46,807 bases of DNA. Source: Candidatus Chloroheliaceae bacterium. GTDB taxonomy: Bacteria; Chloroflexota; Chloroflexia; Chloroheliales; Chloroheliaceae. This document shows positions 34,070-42,016 of the stretch, one piece after another. The notes below the pieces were generated by a model. The model saw nothing but the letters and a program-made list of their open reading frames with translations, ran no database searches and was not told where the DNA came from. Position 1 is the first letter of the stretch; each line of letters opens with the position of its first letter. The position numbers and the translations under genes were made by a program. The stretch lies in assembly GCA_013390945.1 (NCBI GenBank), contig JACAUC010000014.1, forward strand, positions 1-46,807, in the 5' to 3' direction.

Positions 34070-35038
34070 CTACTCCTGATTTCTGATTGATAATTCGGTT
34101 AACACCTCTAGCGTCTCTGGTAGCAACGACAAACTGCCACCCTCAAACCGGACATAGGGCAATATATGACCGTTCTTATCAGTTATAGAAGCCGCTACTA
34201 AAGACGGTTCAGATTCTAATGTAGCTAATGGGTAAGCATGGTGGTAGCGAACTTTGTAGATAATTTTACTGGTCGACCTGCCATGCGGCTCCTGAAATTG
34301 CTGGTTTGTTGGAGGTACTATTCCAACTGCAATAAGTTCCTCGATCCTATTTAAACTGATACCATACGCTGCATCGTAAAAAACATGCCAGATATGAATA
34401 GGGATTCCTCGTTGTGTTTGCCAATCTAATAAAGGGTTACGATCTTCCTGCTTCACAATAATGGTTGGAACTATTGCCCCTTTTGGTAATCCCATCTGAC
34501 CGTTTAACCATTTTTGTGGCTTCAACGGTTTGTTAAAATCGGGCATTAGTCGGGCTCGCCACAAACTGTTTTCACATTCTACCGCAACTATGGCACTATC
34601 TAATAGTTTTTGCATTCTCTCATCTTCTTCGGAAATAAAGGGTAATTCTTGCTCGCCACCTAAAGATTCAACAAGTTCTTGAATATGGATTCGGTCCGAC
34701 CTGTTGAAAATCAATAAATCAGGTCGTTTGAGTTTCCCTAATCCTGCACTTTCTAACCGTTCAAAATAGAGTTCATATTCTCTAACATCATTTTCTGGTG
34801 CTACACCGCTTGGCCCATAAGCTAACGCAAAGAAGAGATCATTTTGCTCTAAAGCTCTGGTAAGAATCTTCTCGCTCCACACTCCTTGAGACCATCGCAT
34901 TAGAAAATCACTCCCACGCAAACGACGTGGATTAAGGTAAAAATCCGACCAAGCTACAGGGCTATGGCCTCTAAGTTCAAACTCTATCACTTCTGCTGAT
35001 ACGCTTAGAGTCGCCTCAAATAAGTCTCCCGGACGCAT
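34070..35038 (-). CDS. Type II restriction endonuclease, AccI-like
   Basis: This ~322-aa protein is encoded directly upstream of the NPPY methyltransferase (7-bp gap). I prefer ATG 35,038, which has AAAAGGGA at a good distance; an in-frame TTG at 35,083 would add 15 residues. KRPDLLIF followed by VECENSLWRAR gives the PD...ExE pattern of a PD-(D/E)XK-type nuclease. TIIVKQEDRNPLLDWQTQRG and PIHIWHVFYDAAYG match my memory of the AccI restriction endonuclease family. If correct, the site is probably related to GTMKAC, but this must be tested. The pair is a self-contained R-M system. Confidence 0.75.
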   Translation of the reverse strand: MRPGDLFEATLSVSAEVIEFELRGHSPVAWSDFYLNPRRLRGSDFLMRWSQGVWSEKILTRALEQNDLFFALAYGPSGVAPENDVREYELYFERLESAGLGKLKRPDLLIFNRSDRIHIQELVESLGGEQELPFISEEDERMQKLLDSAIVAVECENSLWRARLMPDFNKPLKPQKWLNGQMGLPKGAIVPTIIVKQEDRNPLLDWQTQRGIPIHIWHVFYDAAYGISLNRIEELIAVGIVPPTNQQFQEPHGRSTSKIIYKVRYHHAYPLATLESEPSLVAASITDKNGHILPYVRFEGGSLSLLPETLEVLTELSIRNQE

Positions 35039-35169
35039 TAAGTTCCCTTTTCTATTCCTCAAATCTATAATCTGATCTTGCAAATGTATTGATAGGGTCT
35101 ATCTTACCAACTCTAGCACTGTTTGACAACTTGCTTCTAGTTGAGAAAGGTGCGTCAGGTTTTTGAATT

Positions 35170-35191
35170 CGGGATTAGAAATCCCTCGTAC
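35170..35191. repeat. Single copy of the palindromic repeat
   Basis: CGGGATTAGAAATCCCTC followed by GTAC differs from the 26-bp unit at 1-78 by one substitution. It lies just upstream of the AccI-like R-M pair. Confidence 0.8.
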
Positions 35192-35318
35192 AGTGACTGC
35201 TTTGAAAGGCTTTGATTTTAAATCACTTTCTATGGGTTCTGATAGGTTGGTAGGGTTAAAGTCTTGGCTATAAAGAAATCTTCTGTTAATATAATTGTAA
35301 CATAACACACAATATCTT

Positions 35319-35329
35319 TATGCTATAAT
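35319..35329 (+). promoter_or_regulatory. Extended -10 promoter before the small-protein genes
   Basis: TATGCTATAAT with TGnTATAAT spacing lies about 100 bp before a 56-aa ORF. The same motif appears at 36,521 and 40,121 with T in place of C. No good -35 box is visible. Confidence 0.45.
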
Positions 35330-35429
35330 TGTTACTTGTAGGTTGTGAGATTCACAGGTCAGCATCTCTTATTTATAGCATATTTGTTTGTATGAACCAC
35401 TTCTGTAGTAGTACCTAGGGGACAGTCTT

Positions 35430-35600
35430 ATGGGCCAAGGGGTCATTGTAGGAAAAGATACTGCAACATCTAGCTTAAATTCCTCTTTTTATCCTCATAA
35501 CCAAGATATTGACCATCTTAAAGAATATTTCACCAGAAGCGATATTTACGAGAAAATAAAGCAAATTGTCGAGCCTATTTGTTTATTATTATTGCTCTAA
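35430..35600 (+). CDS. Hypothetical 56-aa ORF
   Basis: A short ORF starts at ATG 35,430 with AGGGGACA upstream. It begins MGQGVIVGKDTATSSLNS, continues DIDHLKEYFTRSDIYEKIKQ and ends in a hydrophobic ICLLLLL. I do not recognise it. The abrupt hydrophobic end could be the remnant of a longer protein broken by mutation, or a small membrane-tethered peptide. It lies 32 bp before another small membrane protein and after an extended -10 promoter, so the two may form an operon. Confidence 0.4.
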   Translation: MGQGVIVGKDTATSSLNSSFYPHNQDIDHLKEYFTRSDIYEKIKQIVEPICLLLLL

Positions 35601-35632
35601 ATTCTTTTATAAGCTGATAAAAGGCGGTTTAT

Positions 35633-35908
35633 ATGGCTAATATTATTTGGGTTTACCTCATTGTTTTCTGCTTACTCCTCATTATTTTAATTATTACGGG
35701 TTGGTGGATATACGCTTTGTTATTTTTTGCCCTATTTTGGACTATAATAGGTATTGACTATTTTGTAAATTGGTTAGTAAAAAAAAGGAGGCATAAAGCT
35801 GAAATGCAAAGGAGAAATGATGAAACCACCAAAAGAATTGAATTGGGGAAGCAGACTTTACAATTAGAGCGTGATGCTACACTTGTGAAGGTTAAGAAAA
35901 TAACCTGA
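35633..35908 (+). CDS. Small membrane protein, 91 aa
   Basis: Two adjacent hydrophobic helices (about residues 4-24 and 26-48, VYLIVFCLLLIILIITGWWI and onward) are followed by a basic and highly charged helix (VKKRRHKAEMQRRNDETTKR). The layout is a membrane hairpin with a cytoplasmic coiled tail. No family is recognised. AAAGGCGG precedes the ATG. A hairpin at 35,904-35,931 follows its stop. Confidence 0.55.
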   Translation: MANIIWVYLIVFCLLLIILIITGWWIYALLFFALFWTIIGIDYFVNWLVKKRRHKAEMQRRNDETTKRIELGKQTLQLERDATLVKVKKIT

Positions 35909-35931
35909 CCAAAACTTTATTTCTGGTCAGG
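35904..35931. terminator. Bidirectional terminator hairpin
   Basis: CCTGACCA (35,904-35,911) and TGGTCAGG (35,924-35,931) form an 8-bp stem between the convergent small membrane protein and CoA-binding genes. An A-rich side faces the minus-strand gene. Confidence 0.6.
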
Positions 35932-35939
35932 ATTACTAA

Positions 35940-36407
35940 TTAACGCGGATAGCTACCAGTTAACTTCTTCACCGTAGCATGAATACGGTGGACAAAACCA
36001 CTGCTGCTGGGCAGGAACATGTAGGGACATTGACCCTCAATTACCTCGATGCCATTCTTTTGGCAGAAGGCGATAGCCGTTTGGCTCACCGCGCCTGATC
36101 CGCCACCCTTGTGCATCCAGACCAGTTTGACCCCGGCCCTAGCACAATCCTCTACCACTTGATTAGTCACTGCTGGAGCAGTCATAATCAACACACCCTC
36201 CACTGGCGGTGTGATATGCTCGACCGAGGGATAGCAGGTTAGACCCTCTACCTGAGTAAGACCGGGGTTAACTGGAACCACGTCGTAGCCTTGCTTCTGA
36301 AATTCACGGAAGAGCCCTCTTGAAAAATCGGCCTCATTTCGCGAGACACCCACTATCGCTAAGCGTTTCTTTCCCAAGAAATTATTAACCGTTTTAAGGC
36401 TGGTCAT
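35940..36407 (-). CDS. CoA-binding domain protein (YccU-like)
   Basis: This 155-aa protein is a single CoA-binding domain with a Rossmann fold. KRLAIVGVSRNEADFSR opens the fold, VVPVNPGLTQVEGLTCYPSV follows, and WMHKGGGSGAVSQTAI and IEGQCPYMFLP are typical of the YccU group. Members bind coenzyme A, and the in vivo role is unknown. The ATG follows an AGGAGGA site. It is convergent with the small membrane protein gene. Confidence 0.88.
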   Translation of the reverse strand: MTSLKTVNNFLGKKRLAIVGVSRNEADFSRGLFREFQKQGYDVVPVNPGLTQVEGLTCYPSVEHITPPVEGVLIMTAPAVTNQVVEDCARAGVKLVWMHKGGGSGAVSQTAIAFCQKNGIEVIEGQCPYMFLPSSSGFVHRIHATVKKLTGSYPR

Positions 36408-36520
36408 AGATCCTCCTGACTGTATCGCTATTTAAAGCCCTCTTATTAAACCTATTTTACCTGAACTTAGACCCAGAAGCAATTACACTTAGGGATTTGG
36501 GAGTGGTTTTCAAGCCTGAT

Positions 36521-36531
36521 TATGTTATAAT
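36521..36531 (+). promoter_or_regulatory. Extended -10 promoter of the glycosyltransferase gene
   Basis: TATGTTATAAT, 90 bp before the TTG start at 36,620. It matches the motif at 40,121-40,131 exactly. Confidence 0.45.
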
Positions 36532-36619
36532 AGGTTAACCCTAAAAGGCAAAGTGGTAAATTTGTTCTCCGATATTGTATTTCTTAAAATTTAGCAGGCT
36601 TCAGGAAGGATAGATCTCT

Positions 36620-38044
36620 TTGACCGACAAGTTGCGCTTAGCTTACTTCAGTCCCCTCAACCCGATTCAATCCGGTATCAGCGATTATAGCGAGGATTTG
36701 TTGCCTTGGCTGGCCCGCTACGCCGAAATTGATCTTTACTTGGATAGCTATCAGCCTACCAACCGGAAACTGACCGAACACTTTGCCATCTACCCGGCCT
36801 CGCGCTTTCAGAAACAGGTTGGGCGTTACGATACTTTCCTCTTTCATATGGGCAACAGTGCTGCCCACGCTTACATCTATCAAGCCCTGCAGGAGACGGC
36901 AGGCGAAGGAATTTTGGTCTTACACGATTACGTCTTGCATCACTTTCTGATTGGGCAGTATTTGAACCGGGGCAAAGCGTTGGAATACGTCCGGTTGATG
37001 GGTCGTACCTACGGCCCGGAGGGTGAGGCTACTGCGCGAGAGGTAATCAAGGGCAAACTGCCAGAGGCACTCTTTCGCTACCCGCTCTGTAGTGAGGTAA
37101 TTGAGGCGGCCAAGGCGGTATTGGTACATAGTCAGTATGCCCGTAATCTAATCCGGCAGAGTCACCCCACTAAGTCGGTGGGTATTGCCCGAATGGGCGT
37201 ACCGCTTCCCGAACTTGTAGCCCGTTCTGAGGCTCGCGCTCGGTTAGGGTTACCCCTTGGCGAATTTATAGTGGTCTCTTTAGGCCACCTCAATCCGTAC
37301 AAGCGGCTAGATAGTGCGCTCTGGGCATTCAAGGCGTTTAGTCGGGATTATCCTAACTCGCGCTATATTCTGGTGGGTAGCCCTTCCCCCAATTATGATG
37401 TAAAAGCGATGATTCAAGCGTTGGGCCTAGAGGCCAAAACTCAAGTGGTAGGTTACGCTGGTGAGGATGCTTATCGGGATTACCTTGCCGCCGCCGATAT
37501 TTGCCTCAACCTGCGCTACCCCACCGCTGGTGAAACTTCGGCCAGCCTTTTACGAATTATGGGGGCCGCTCGCCCCGTGATCGTTTCACGCACGGGAACC
37601 TTTGAGGAATTGCCGGATGAGGTTTGTGTTAAGGTGGATGTGGACGACGCAGAAGAGGAACTTCTGCTGGAATATTTACGTCTCTTAGCCGCCCAACCAG
37701 ACCTACGGGAGCAATTGGGCGACAATGCGCGTCGGTTTGTTGCCCAATTACACCGCCCCGGTGATGCCGCCTATGATTACTATTTATTCTTATCTCAAGT
37801 ACTTGGGCGCGAACCCCGGCTTGAGCCAATACCTGTTACTGAGGCAGAGGAGCAGGTCAACCCTGCTTTAGTTTTACCGGAAGTAATAGAGACCCTTACC
37901 GAAGAAGAACTCGCCCCGGAAAGGCCACTGGACGAGGGATTATTGGGCGAGGTGGCCCAAGCCATTGCTGAACTTGGTCTAGGCGAGGATGACCCGCTCC
38001 TAGCTGAGTTTGCCCAGACCATTAAGTTTGTTACAGACCGTTAA
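36620..38044 (+). CDS. Glycosyltransferase family 4 protein
   Basis: This 474-aa GT-B glycosyltransferase starts at TTG 36,620 with AGGAAGGA nine bases upstream. The acceptor domain comes first (RLAYFSPLNPIQSGISDYSE). The donor-binding domain has VVSLGHLNPYKRLDSALWAF and RYPTAGETSASLLRIMGAAR, which carries the family glutamate. The last ~70 residues are an acidic, alanine/leucine-rich tail not needed for the fold. It transfers a sugar from a nucleotide donor to a glycan or lipid; the acceptor is unknown. No polysaccharide cluster surrounds it. It is convergent with the kinase gene. Confidence 0.88.
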   Translation: MTDKLRLAYFSPLNPIQSGISDYSEDLLPWLARYAEIDLYLDSYQPTNRKLTEHFAIYPASRFQKQVGRYDTFLFHMGNSAAHAYIYQALQETAGEGILVLHDYVLHHFLIGQYLNRGKALEYVRLMGRTYGPEGEATAREVIKGKLPEALFRYPLCSEVIEAAKAVLVHSQYARNLIRQSHPTKSVGIARMGVPLPELVARSEARARLGLPLGEFIVVSLGHLNPYKRLDSALWAFKAFSRDYPNSRYILVGSPSPNYDVKAMIQALGLEAKTQVVGYAGEDAYRDYLAAADICLNLRYPTAGETSASLLRIMGAARPVIVSRTGTFEELPDEVCVKVDVDDAEEELLLEYLRLLAAQPDLREQLGDNARRFVAQLHRPGDAAYDYYLFLSQVLGREPRLEPIPVTEAEEQVNPALVLPEVIETLTEEELAPERPLDEGLLGEVAQAIAELGLGEDDPLLAEFAQTIKFVTDR

Positions 38045-38049
38045 CTAGA

Positions 38050-40095
38050 TTATCCGGTTGAGCCTTCAAACCAGACATCGTAGGTAAGTTTGGCTAATTC
38101 GTCTTTACCCATCCCTTTTAGAATGGGAGGCAACTCTACCTCAAAATTAGTGCTACCGTTACTTTTCAAATCCTTATCTTTCAGAGCGGCAGGAACTATA
38201 AAAAGCACCGCCTCGTCCGCCGCATAAACTACGGTATAAAACTGCACCTTAGTAGTTGTGCCAGAACCAGTATTGGTTACTTTACCTGTAAACGTCAAAT
38301 TTACTCCAACATCCCGAATTCTATAATCAGTGGACTTAAAGTTATAATCGGCATAGTAGGCACTAGCGGTACTATCCTGCTTCACTGGAGTTACCTTAAA
38401 GTTCCATTGGAGTTTCTTACCATTTTTAGCTTTAGTCCCGTAAACTATGAAAGGAGCGGTAGTATCGGCCTCCATAATATGAACCGTTTGAATAGGCACC
38501 TCTTTTTCCAGTGCGTTGCCATTTGCATCTAGGATATTGGCTTTACCAGAAAAACTTACGGCCTCTTGATTAGTATTTTTCATTAAGCCATACATATAAA
38601 CGGTACCGCCTAGCCCCTCGCGGATGGTGAAGCCTGAAATAATAATACCATCTTTGTCAAAAGCATCGTAGTTAAACTCAATCCCGAGATCCTGAGGCGA
38701 GGGATTGATCGGTGTGGTTACTTCGGCGGTGGCTTCTTCAGATGTGTTCTCTGGAGGAGTAGCCGTAACAACCGCCTGTAGAGTTGGGGTGGCTTTCTTA
38801 CTACTCCCACCACCGCCGCCAAAGATCAGTGCCACCACGATGATTCCCGCTAACACTAACAGACCAATACCACCGATTAGGCGGTTGCGCTTGGCTGTAG
38901 CAGTCGGTGGAACGATCATCACGGGCGGCGGAGTAAAACCAGTGGGGCCACCTCTGTTAGCTGGGGGAGGGGTAGTTTGCCAAGCACTTCCCGAATTGCC
39001 TACGGGTGGCGGAGTCTGGCTAGAGCCATAGCCCATATGATAATAGCCTTGCAGCAAGGTAGGTACATCACGGTAATTAGGGTAGCGGCTATTGAGCAGG
39101 TTAAAGCTATCGAAAGCCCCATTGAAATTGTTTTGTTGCTCTTGCAGGCGAGCCTGCCGATAGATCTGTTCTGCTTCAGGATTTGTAACTGCTCCGCTAT
39201 AAGCTACTCCTGCTGGAGGTGTACTTTCCAAAATTTTGGTAGCCTTTAAATCCGTTTGGGCAACCGGGTTATTCAAGGCATCCTGAAAAGCCTTTGAGAA
39301 GGCTCCGCAGCTTTCGTAACGTTCGGTCGGCTTTTTTGCCAAAACTTTGGCGATCACCTGCTCTACCGAGGGTGGCACGGTTGGGTTAGAATGGCGCATC
39401 GAGGGTAAGGGCTTGGTGACGTGGCCCATTACAATTGCAATGGGGGTGTCACCCACGAAGGGTACTCGTCCGGTCAGCATTTCGTAAACCATCACGCCGA
39501 GCGAATATTCATCGCTTCGGGCATCTAATTCCTCCCCCATCGCCTGTTCTGGACTCATATAGTCGGGAGTACCAATGCCCATCCCGGTGCCGGTTAATTG
39601 AGTGCTGGCCTCAATCATCTTGGCAATGCCAAAATCCGAGAGTATTACCCGCCCACTCTTATCGGTCAAAACGTTGGTGGGTTTAACGTCGCGGTGGATA
39701 ATACCGCTACTATTGGCGTAGTCGAGGGCACTGGCAATCTGCTCTAGCACCTGCTTGGTTCGTTCTAGGCTAAGCGGCTTGCTATTTAACTCTTCTCTTA
39801 GAGTTTCGCCCTCCACCAATTCCATCACAATATAGAGTAGTCCATTATCTTCACCTGCATCATAAACCGTTAGGATATTGGGATGGCGGAGTCGGGCAAT
39901 GGAACGAGCTTCACGCCGGAAACGCTCTACAAAAGCGGGATCACTGGCGAATTGTTCGGCCATTACCTTGATTGCCACCTCACGTTCTAGGTTAGTTTGG
40001 TAAGCCCGGTAAACTGAGGCCATCCCACCCTTACCCAATGGGGCAAGTATCTCATATTGTCCTAGCTTTTTCCCCTTTTCAAGTTGACCGGTCAC
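38050..40095 (-). CDS. Transmembrane Ser/Thr protein kinase, PknB-like
   Basis: This 681-aa protein has a complete Hanks-type kinase domain at ~14-272: glycine loop GKGGMASVYR, Lys43 in VAIKVM, catalytic HRDVKPTN (Asp136), DFGIAK (Asp154) and MSPEQAMG. A helical segment (AEQIYRQARLQEQQNNFNGA) and Pro/Gly-rich linker lead to one transmembrane helix at about 404-425. The outside domain (~460-681) is beta-rich with repeated TGKVTNTGSGTTTKVQFYTV-like immunoglobulin-type or FxLYD/DUF4352-like segments, and there are no PASTA repeats. It probably senses an external signal and phosphorylates cytoplasmic proteins. An extended -10 at 40,153-40,163 lies 58 bp upstream. Confidence 0.93.
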   Translation of the reverse strand: MTGQLEKGKKLGQYEILAPLGKGGMASVYRAYQTNLEREVAIKVMAEQFASDPAFVERFRREARSIARLRHPNILTVYDAGEDNGLLYIVMELVEGETLREELNSKPLSLERTKQVLEQIASALDYANSSGIIHRDVKPTNVLTDKSGRVILSDFGIAKMIEASTQLTGTGMGIGTPDYMSPEQAMGEELDARSDEYSLGVMVYEMLTGRVPFVGDTPIAIVMGHVTKPLPSMRHSNPTVPPSVEQVIAKVLAKKPTERYESCGAFSKAFQDALNNPVAQTDLKATKILESTPPAGVAYSGAVTNPEAEQIYRQARLQEQQNNFNGAFDSFNLLNSRYPNYRDVPTLLQGYYHMGYGSSQTPPPVGNSGSAWQTTPPPANRGGPTGFTPPPVMIVPPTATAKRNRLIGGIGLLVLAGIIVVALIFGGGGGSSKKATPTLQAVVTATPPENTSEEATAEVTTPINPSPQDLGIEFNYDAFDKDGIIISGFTIREGLGGTVYMYGLMKNTNQEAVSFSGKANILDANGNALEKEVPIQTVHIMEADTTAPFIVYGTKAKNGKKLQWNFKVTPVKQDSTASAYYADYNFKSTDYRIRDVGVNLTFTGKVTNTGSGTTTKVQFYTVVYAADEAVLFIVPAALKDKDLKSNGSTNFEVELPPILKGMGKDELAKLTYDVWFEGSTG

Positions 40096-40120
40096 TATTC
40101 TTATCCCTTTCTACCTGCTA

Positions 40121-40131
40121 ACTATGTTATA
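40121..40131 (+). promoter_or_regulatory. Extended -10 promoter of the phosphodiesterase gene
   Basis: TATGTTATAAT, 91 bp before ATG 40,222. A minus-strand copy lies 22 bp away, so the two promoters diverge from one short region. Confidence 0.5.
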
Positions 40132-40152
40132 ATGCTTGTTTAACACCGAAAT

Positions 40153-40163
40153 ATTATAACATA
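40153..40163 (-). promoter_or_regulatory. Extended -10 promoter of the kinase gene
   Basis: ATTATAACATA on the plus strand reads TATGTTATAAT on the minus strand, 58 bp before the kinase start at 40,095. Confidence 0.55.
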
Positions 40164-40221
40164 CGCTACCTCTATTTTAGAATAGGTATAGCTGATTTGC
40201 TAGAGAGCTAGGCTTAGTAGG

Positions 40222-41079
40222 ATGCTTAACATTTTAATGGTTGGCGATGTAGTTGGGGCCAGCGGAAGGCGAGCCGTCGCCCAATTGCTGCCACAATTAC
40301 GCGAGGAATATAGCCTCGACTTGGTGGTGGTCAATGCTGAAAACGCCGATGGGTTGGGCCTTTTTATTAACTCGGCCAAAGAACTGCTGCAAGTGGGCGC
40401 AGATATTCTCACACTTGGCGATCATATTTATGACAAAATGGAAATATATCACTACTTGGCCCAAAATGACCGCATAGTAAGACCGCTCAATTTTAGCCCC
40501 CACACTCCCGGCCATTACCAAAGCATTGTGAAAGTTAAAGGGGTGCGGGTGATGGTGGTTTCGGTGATTGGTTTGCTCAAAATAAATATGTATAGTGCCT
40601 CCTCGCCTTTTGCCGCGATGGATGAGCTACTGAACCATTTGGAAACCGTTCGAACCGAAGAGCAACCCCAGATAATGTTGGTAGATTTTCACGCCGAAGA
40701 CATACGGGAAAAACATGCGCTGGCGTGGCATTTGGACGGTAAGGTAAGTGCGGTAGTGGGTACTCACACCCATGTACCAACGCTAGATGCCCGAATTTTA
40801 CCGCAGGGTACGGGTAAAGTAACCGACTTAGGGATGTGCGGCCCTCGTGATAGCAGTTTGGGTATGACCCTAGAGTCGGCCCTGACCCGTTTTGTCCAGG
40901 GAATGCCCTCGATGTATCAGATAGCACCCGGCCCAGTTCAATTCAACAGCCTCTTTATGAAAATAGATGAAGAGAGCGGGCGTTGTCTTCACCTTGAGCG
41001 CGTAGATCGAGTACTGAAGAATTTGGAGAGACCTGAATCGGACGAAGACCTCCAGCCTGAAGAGATTCGCCGACTCTAA
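40222..41079 (+). CDS. YmdB/TIGR00282-type metallophosphoesterase
   Basis: This 285-aa protein matches the YmdB family of dimetal cyclic-nucleotide (2',3'-cNMP) phosphodiesterases. Metal-ligand motifs are GDVVG (Asp9), NAEN (Glu40, Asn41), DFHAE and GTHTHVPT. The usual GGNH-x-W segment reads TLGDHIYD, so the bridging Asn is replaced by Asp67. That may change metal affinity or activity. The C-terminal VTDLGMCGPRDSSLGM is typical. The ATG has little Shine-Dalgarno. A LipM-type gene follows 21 bp downstream and is probably cotranscribed. Confidence 0.9.
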   Translation: MLNILMVGDVVGASGRRAVAQLLPQLREEYSLDLVVVNAENADGLGLFINSAKELLQVGADILTLGDHIYDKMEIYHYLAQNDRIVRPLNFSPHTPGHYQSIVKVKGVRVMVVSVIGLLKINMYSASSPFAAMDELLNHLETVRTEEQPQIMLVDFHAEDIREKHALAWHLDGKVSAVVGTHTHVPTLDARILPQGTGKVTDLGMCGPRDSSLGMTLESALTRFVQGMPSMYQIAPGPVQFNSLFMKIDEESGRCLHLERVDRVLKNLERPESDEDLQPEEIRRL

Positions 41080-41100
41080 ACTGAAAGGAGATGGGCAATT

Positions 41101-41961
41101 TTGAAAAGCTGGCACTTGATCCGAAGCGGACGGCAAAACGGAGCCTACAATATGGCTCTGGACGAAGCCCTCTTGCAAAATTATGCCCACTCACTGGAGA
41201 AGGGCGAAGAGCCTGCCCCAACTTTACGGTTTTATGGTTGGCAACCGCCCTGCCTTACTTTAGGATATGCTCAGCGAGCCGAGCGGGAGGTAGATTTTGA
41301 GGGTTGCGCCCGGTTAGGGGTAGATTGGGTACGTCGTCCCACCGGAGGCCGCGCTATTCTTCACGATTGGGGCGAGTTGACTTATAGCCTGACGGCTCTA
41401 GTGCATAATCCCTTTCTCCAAGGGGGGATATTGGATTCCTATCGCCAAATCAGTGGGGCATTAGTAGAGGGCTTACGTCGGTTGGGGGTGGACGCTGAAA
41501 CGGCAGGCCGCGAAGTACGAGGTGAAGAGAGTGCCACTACCGCCGCCTGCTTTGATGCTCCTAGTGCCTATGAAATTACTTTTGGAGGGCGCAAATTGAT
41601 AGGTAGCGCCCAAGCCCGAAGAAGCGGCGCATTGTTGCAGCAGGGTACTATCTTGCTGACGGTAGATGTGCCGCGCCTCTTCACTGTCCTCAAACCTCCG
41701 CCCCGCCAAACCAAAGAAGCCGCGATTGCCCAAGTTACGGCTCGACTAACCTCGATAGAAGAGGCCCGTCACCGCTCGGTCTCCTTTGAAGAAGCCGAGA
41801 GTGCCTTTGCCGCTGCCTTTGCCGCTCATTTTCAAGTAGCGTTGGTCGAGGATTCGGTTCGTCCTGCCGAAGAAGCGTTAACCGCCCAATTACTCCAAGA
41901 AAAATATGCTAATCCCGCTTGGAATTTGGAACGGCAACGTCCTCGTCCGGCTTTTCGTTAG
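41101..41961 (+). CDS. Lipoyl/octanoyl transferase of the LipM/LplA family
   Basis: This 286-aa protein of the BPL/LplA/LipB family starts at TTG 41,101 after GAAAGGAG. Key features are RFYGWQPPCLTLGYAQ, RRPTGGRAILHDWGELTYS (ligand pocket), Cys150 in AACFDAPSAYEIT and Lys165 in GRKLIGSAQARR. A cysteine at this position is the acyl-carrying residue of LipM octanoyltransferases, so transfer of octanoyl groups to lipoyl domains is more likely than ATP-dependent lipoate ligation. It follows the YmdB-type gene closely. Lipoylated enzymes include the pyruvate and 2-oxoglutarate dehydrogenases and GcvH. Confidence 0.88.
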   Translation: MKSWHLIRSGRQNGAYNMALDEALLQNYAHSLEKGEEPAPTLRFYGWQPPCLTLGYAQRAEREVDFEGCARLGVDWVRRPTGGRAILHDWGELTYSLTALVHNPFLQGGILDSYRQISGALVEGLRRLGVDAETAGREVRGEESATTAACFDAPSAYEITFGGRKLIGSAQARRSGALLQQGTILLTVDVPRLFTVLKPPPRQTKEAAIAQVTARLTSIEEARHRSVSFEEAESAFAAAFAAHFQVALVEDSVRPAEEALTAQLLQEKYANPAWNLERQRPRPAFR

Positions 41962-42016
41962 ACTTAAAGTTAAGCTTCAAGATGGTAAAATATTTTGTTA
42001 ACAAAGCCGCTCTTTT

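Noticed and set aside
35099..35308. 69-aa minus-strand ORF
   Set aside because: It runs through the dispersed palindromic repeat, has no Shine-Dalgarno and no recognised domain.
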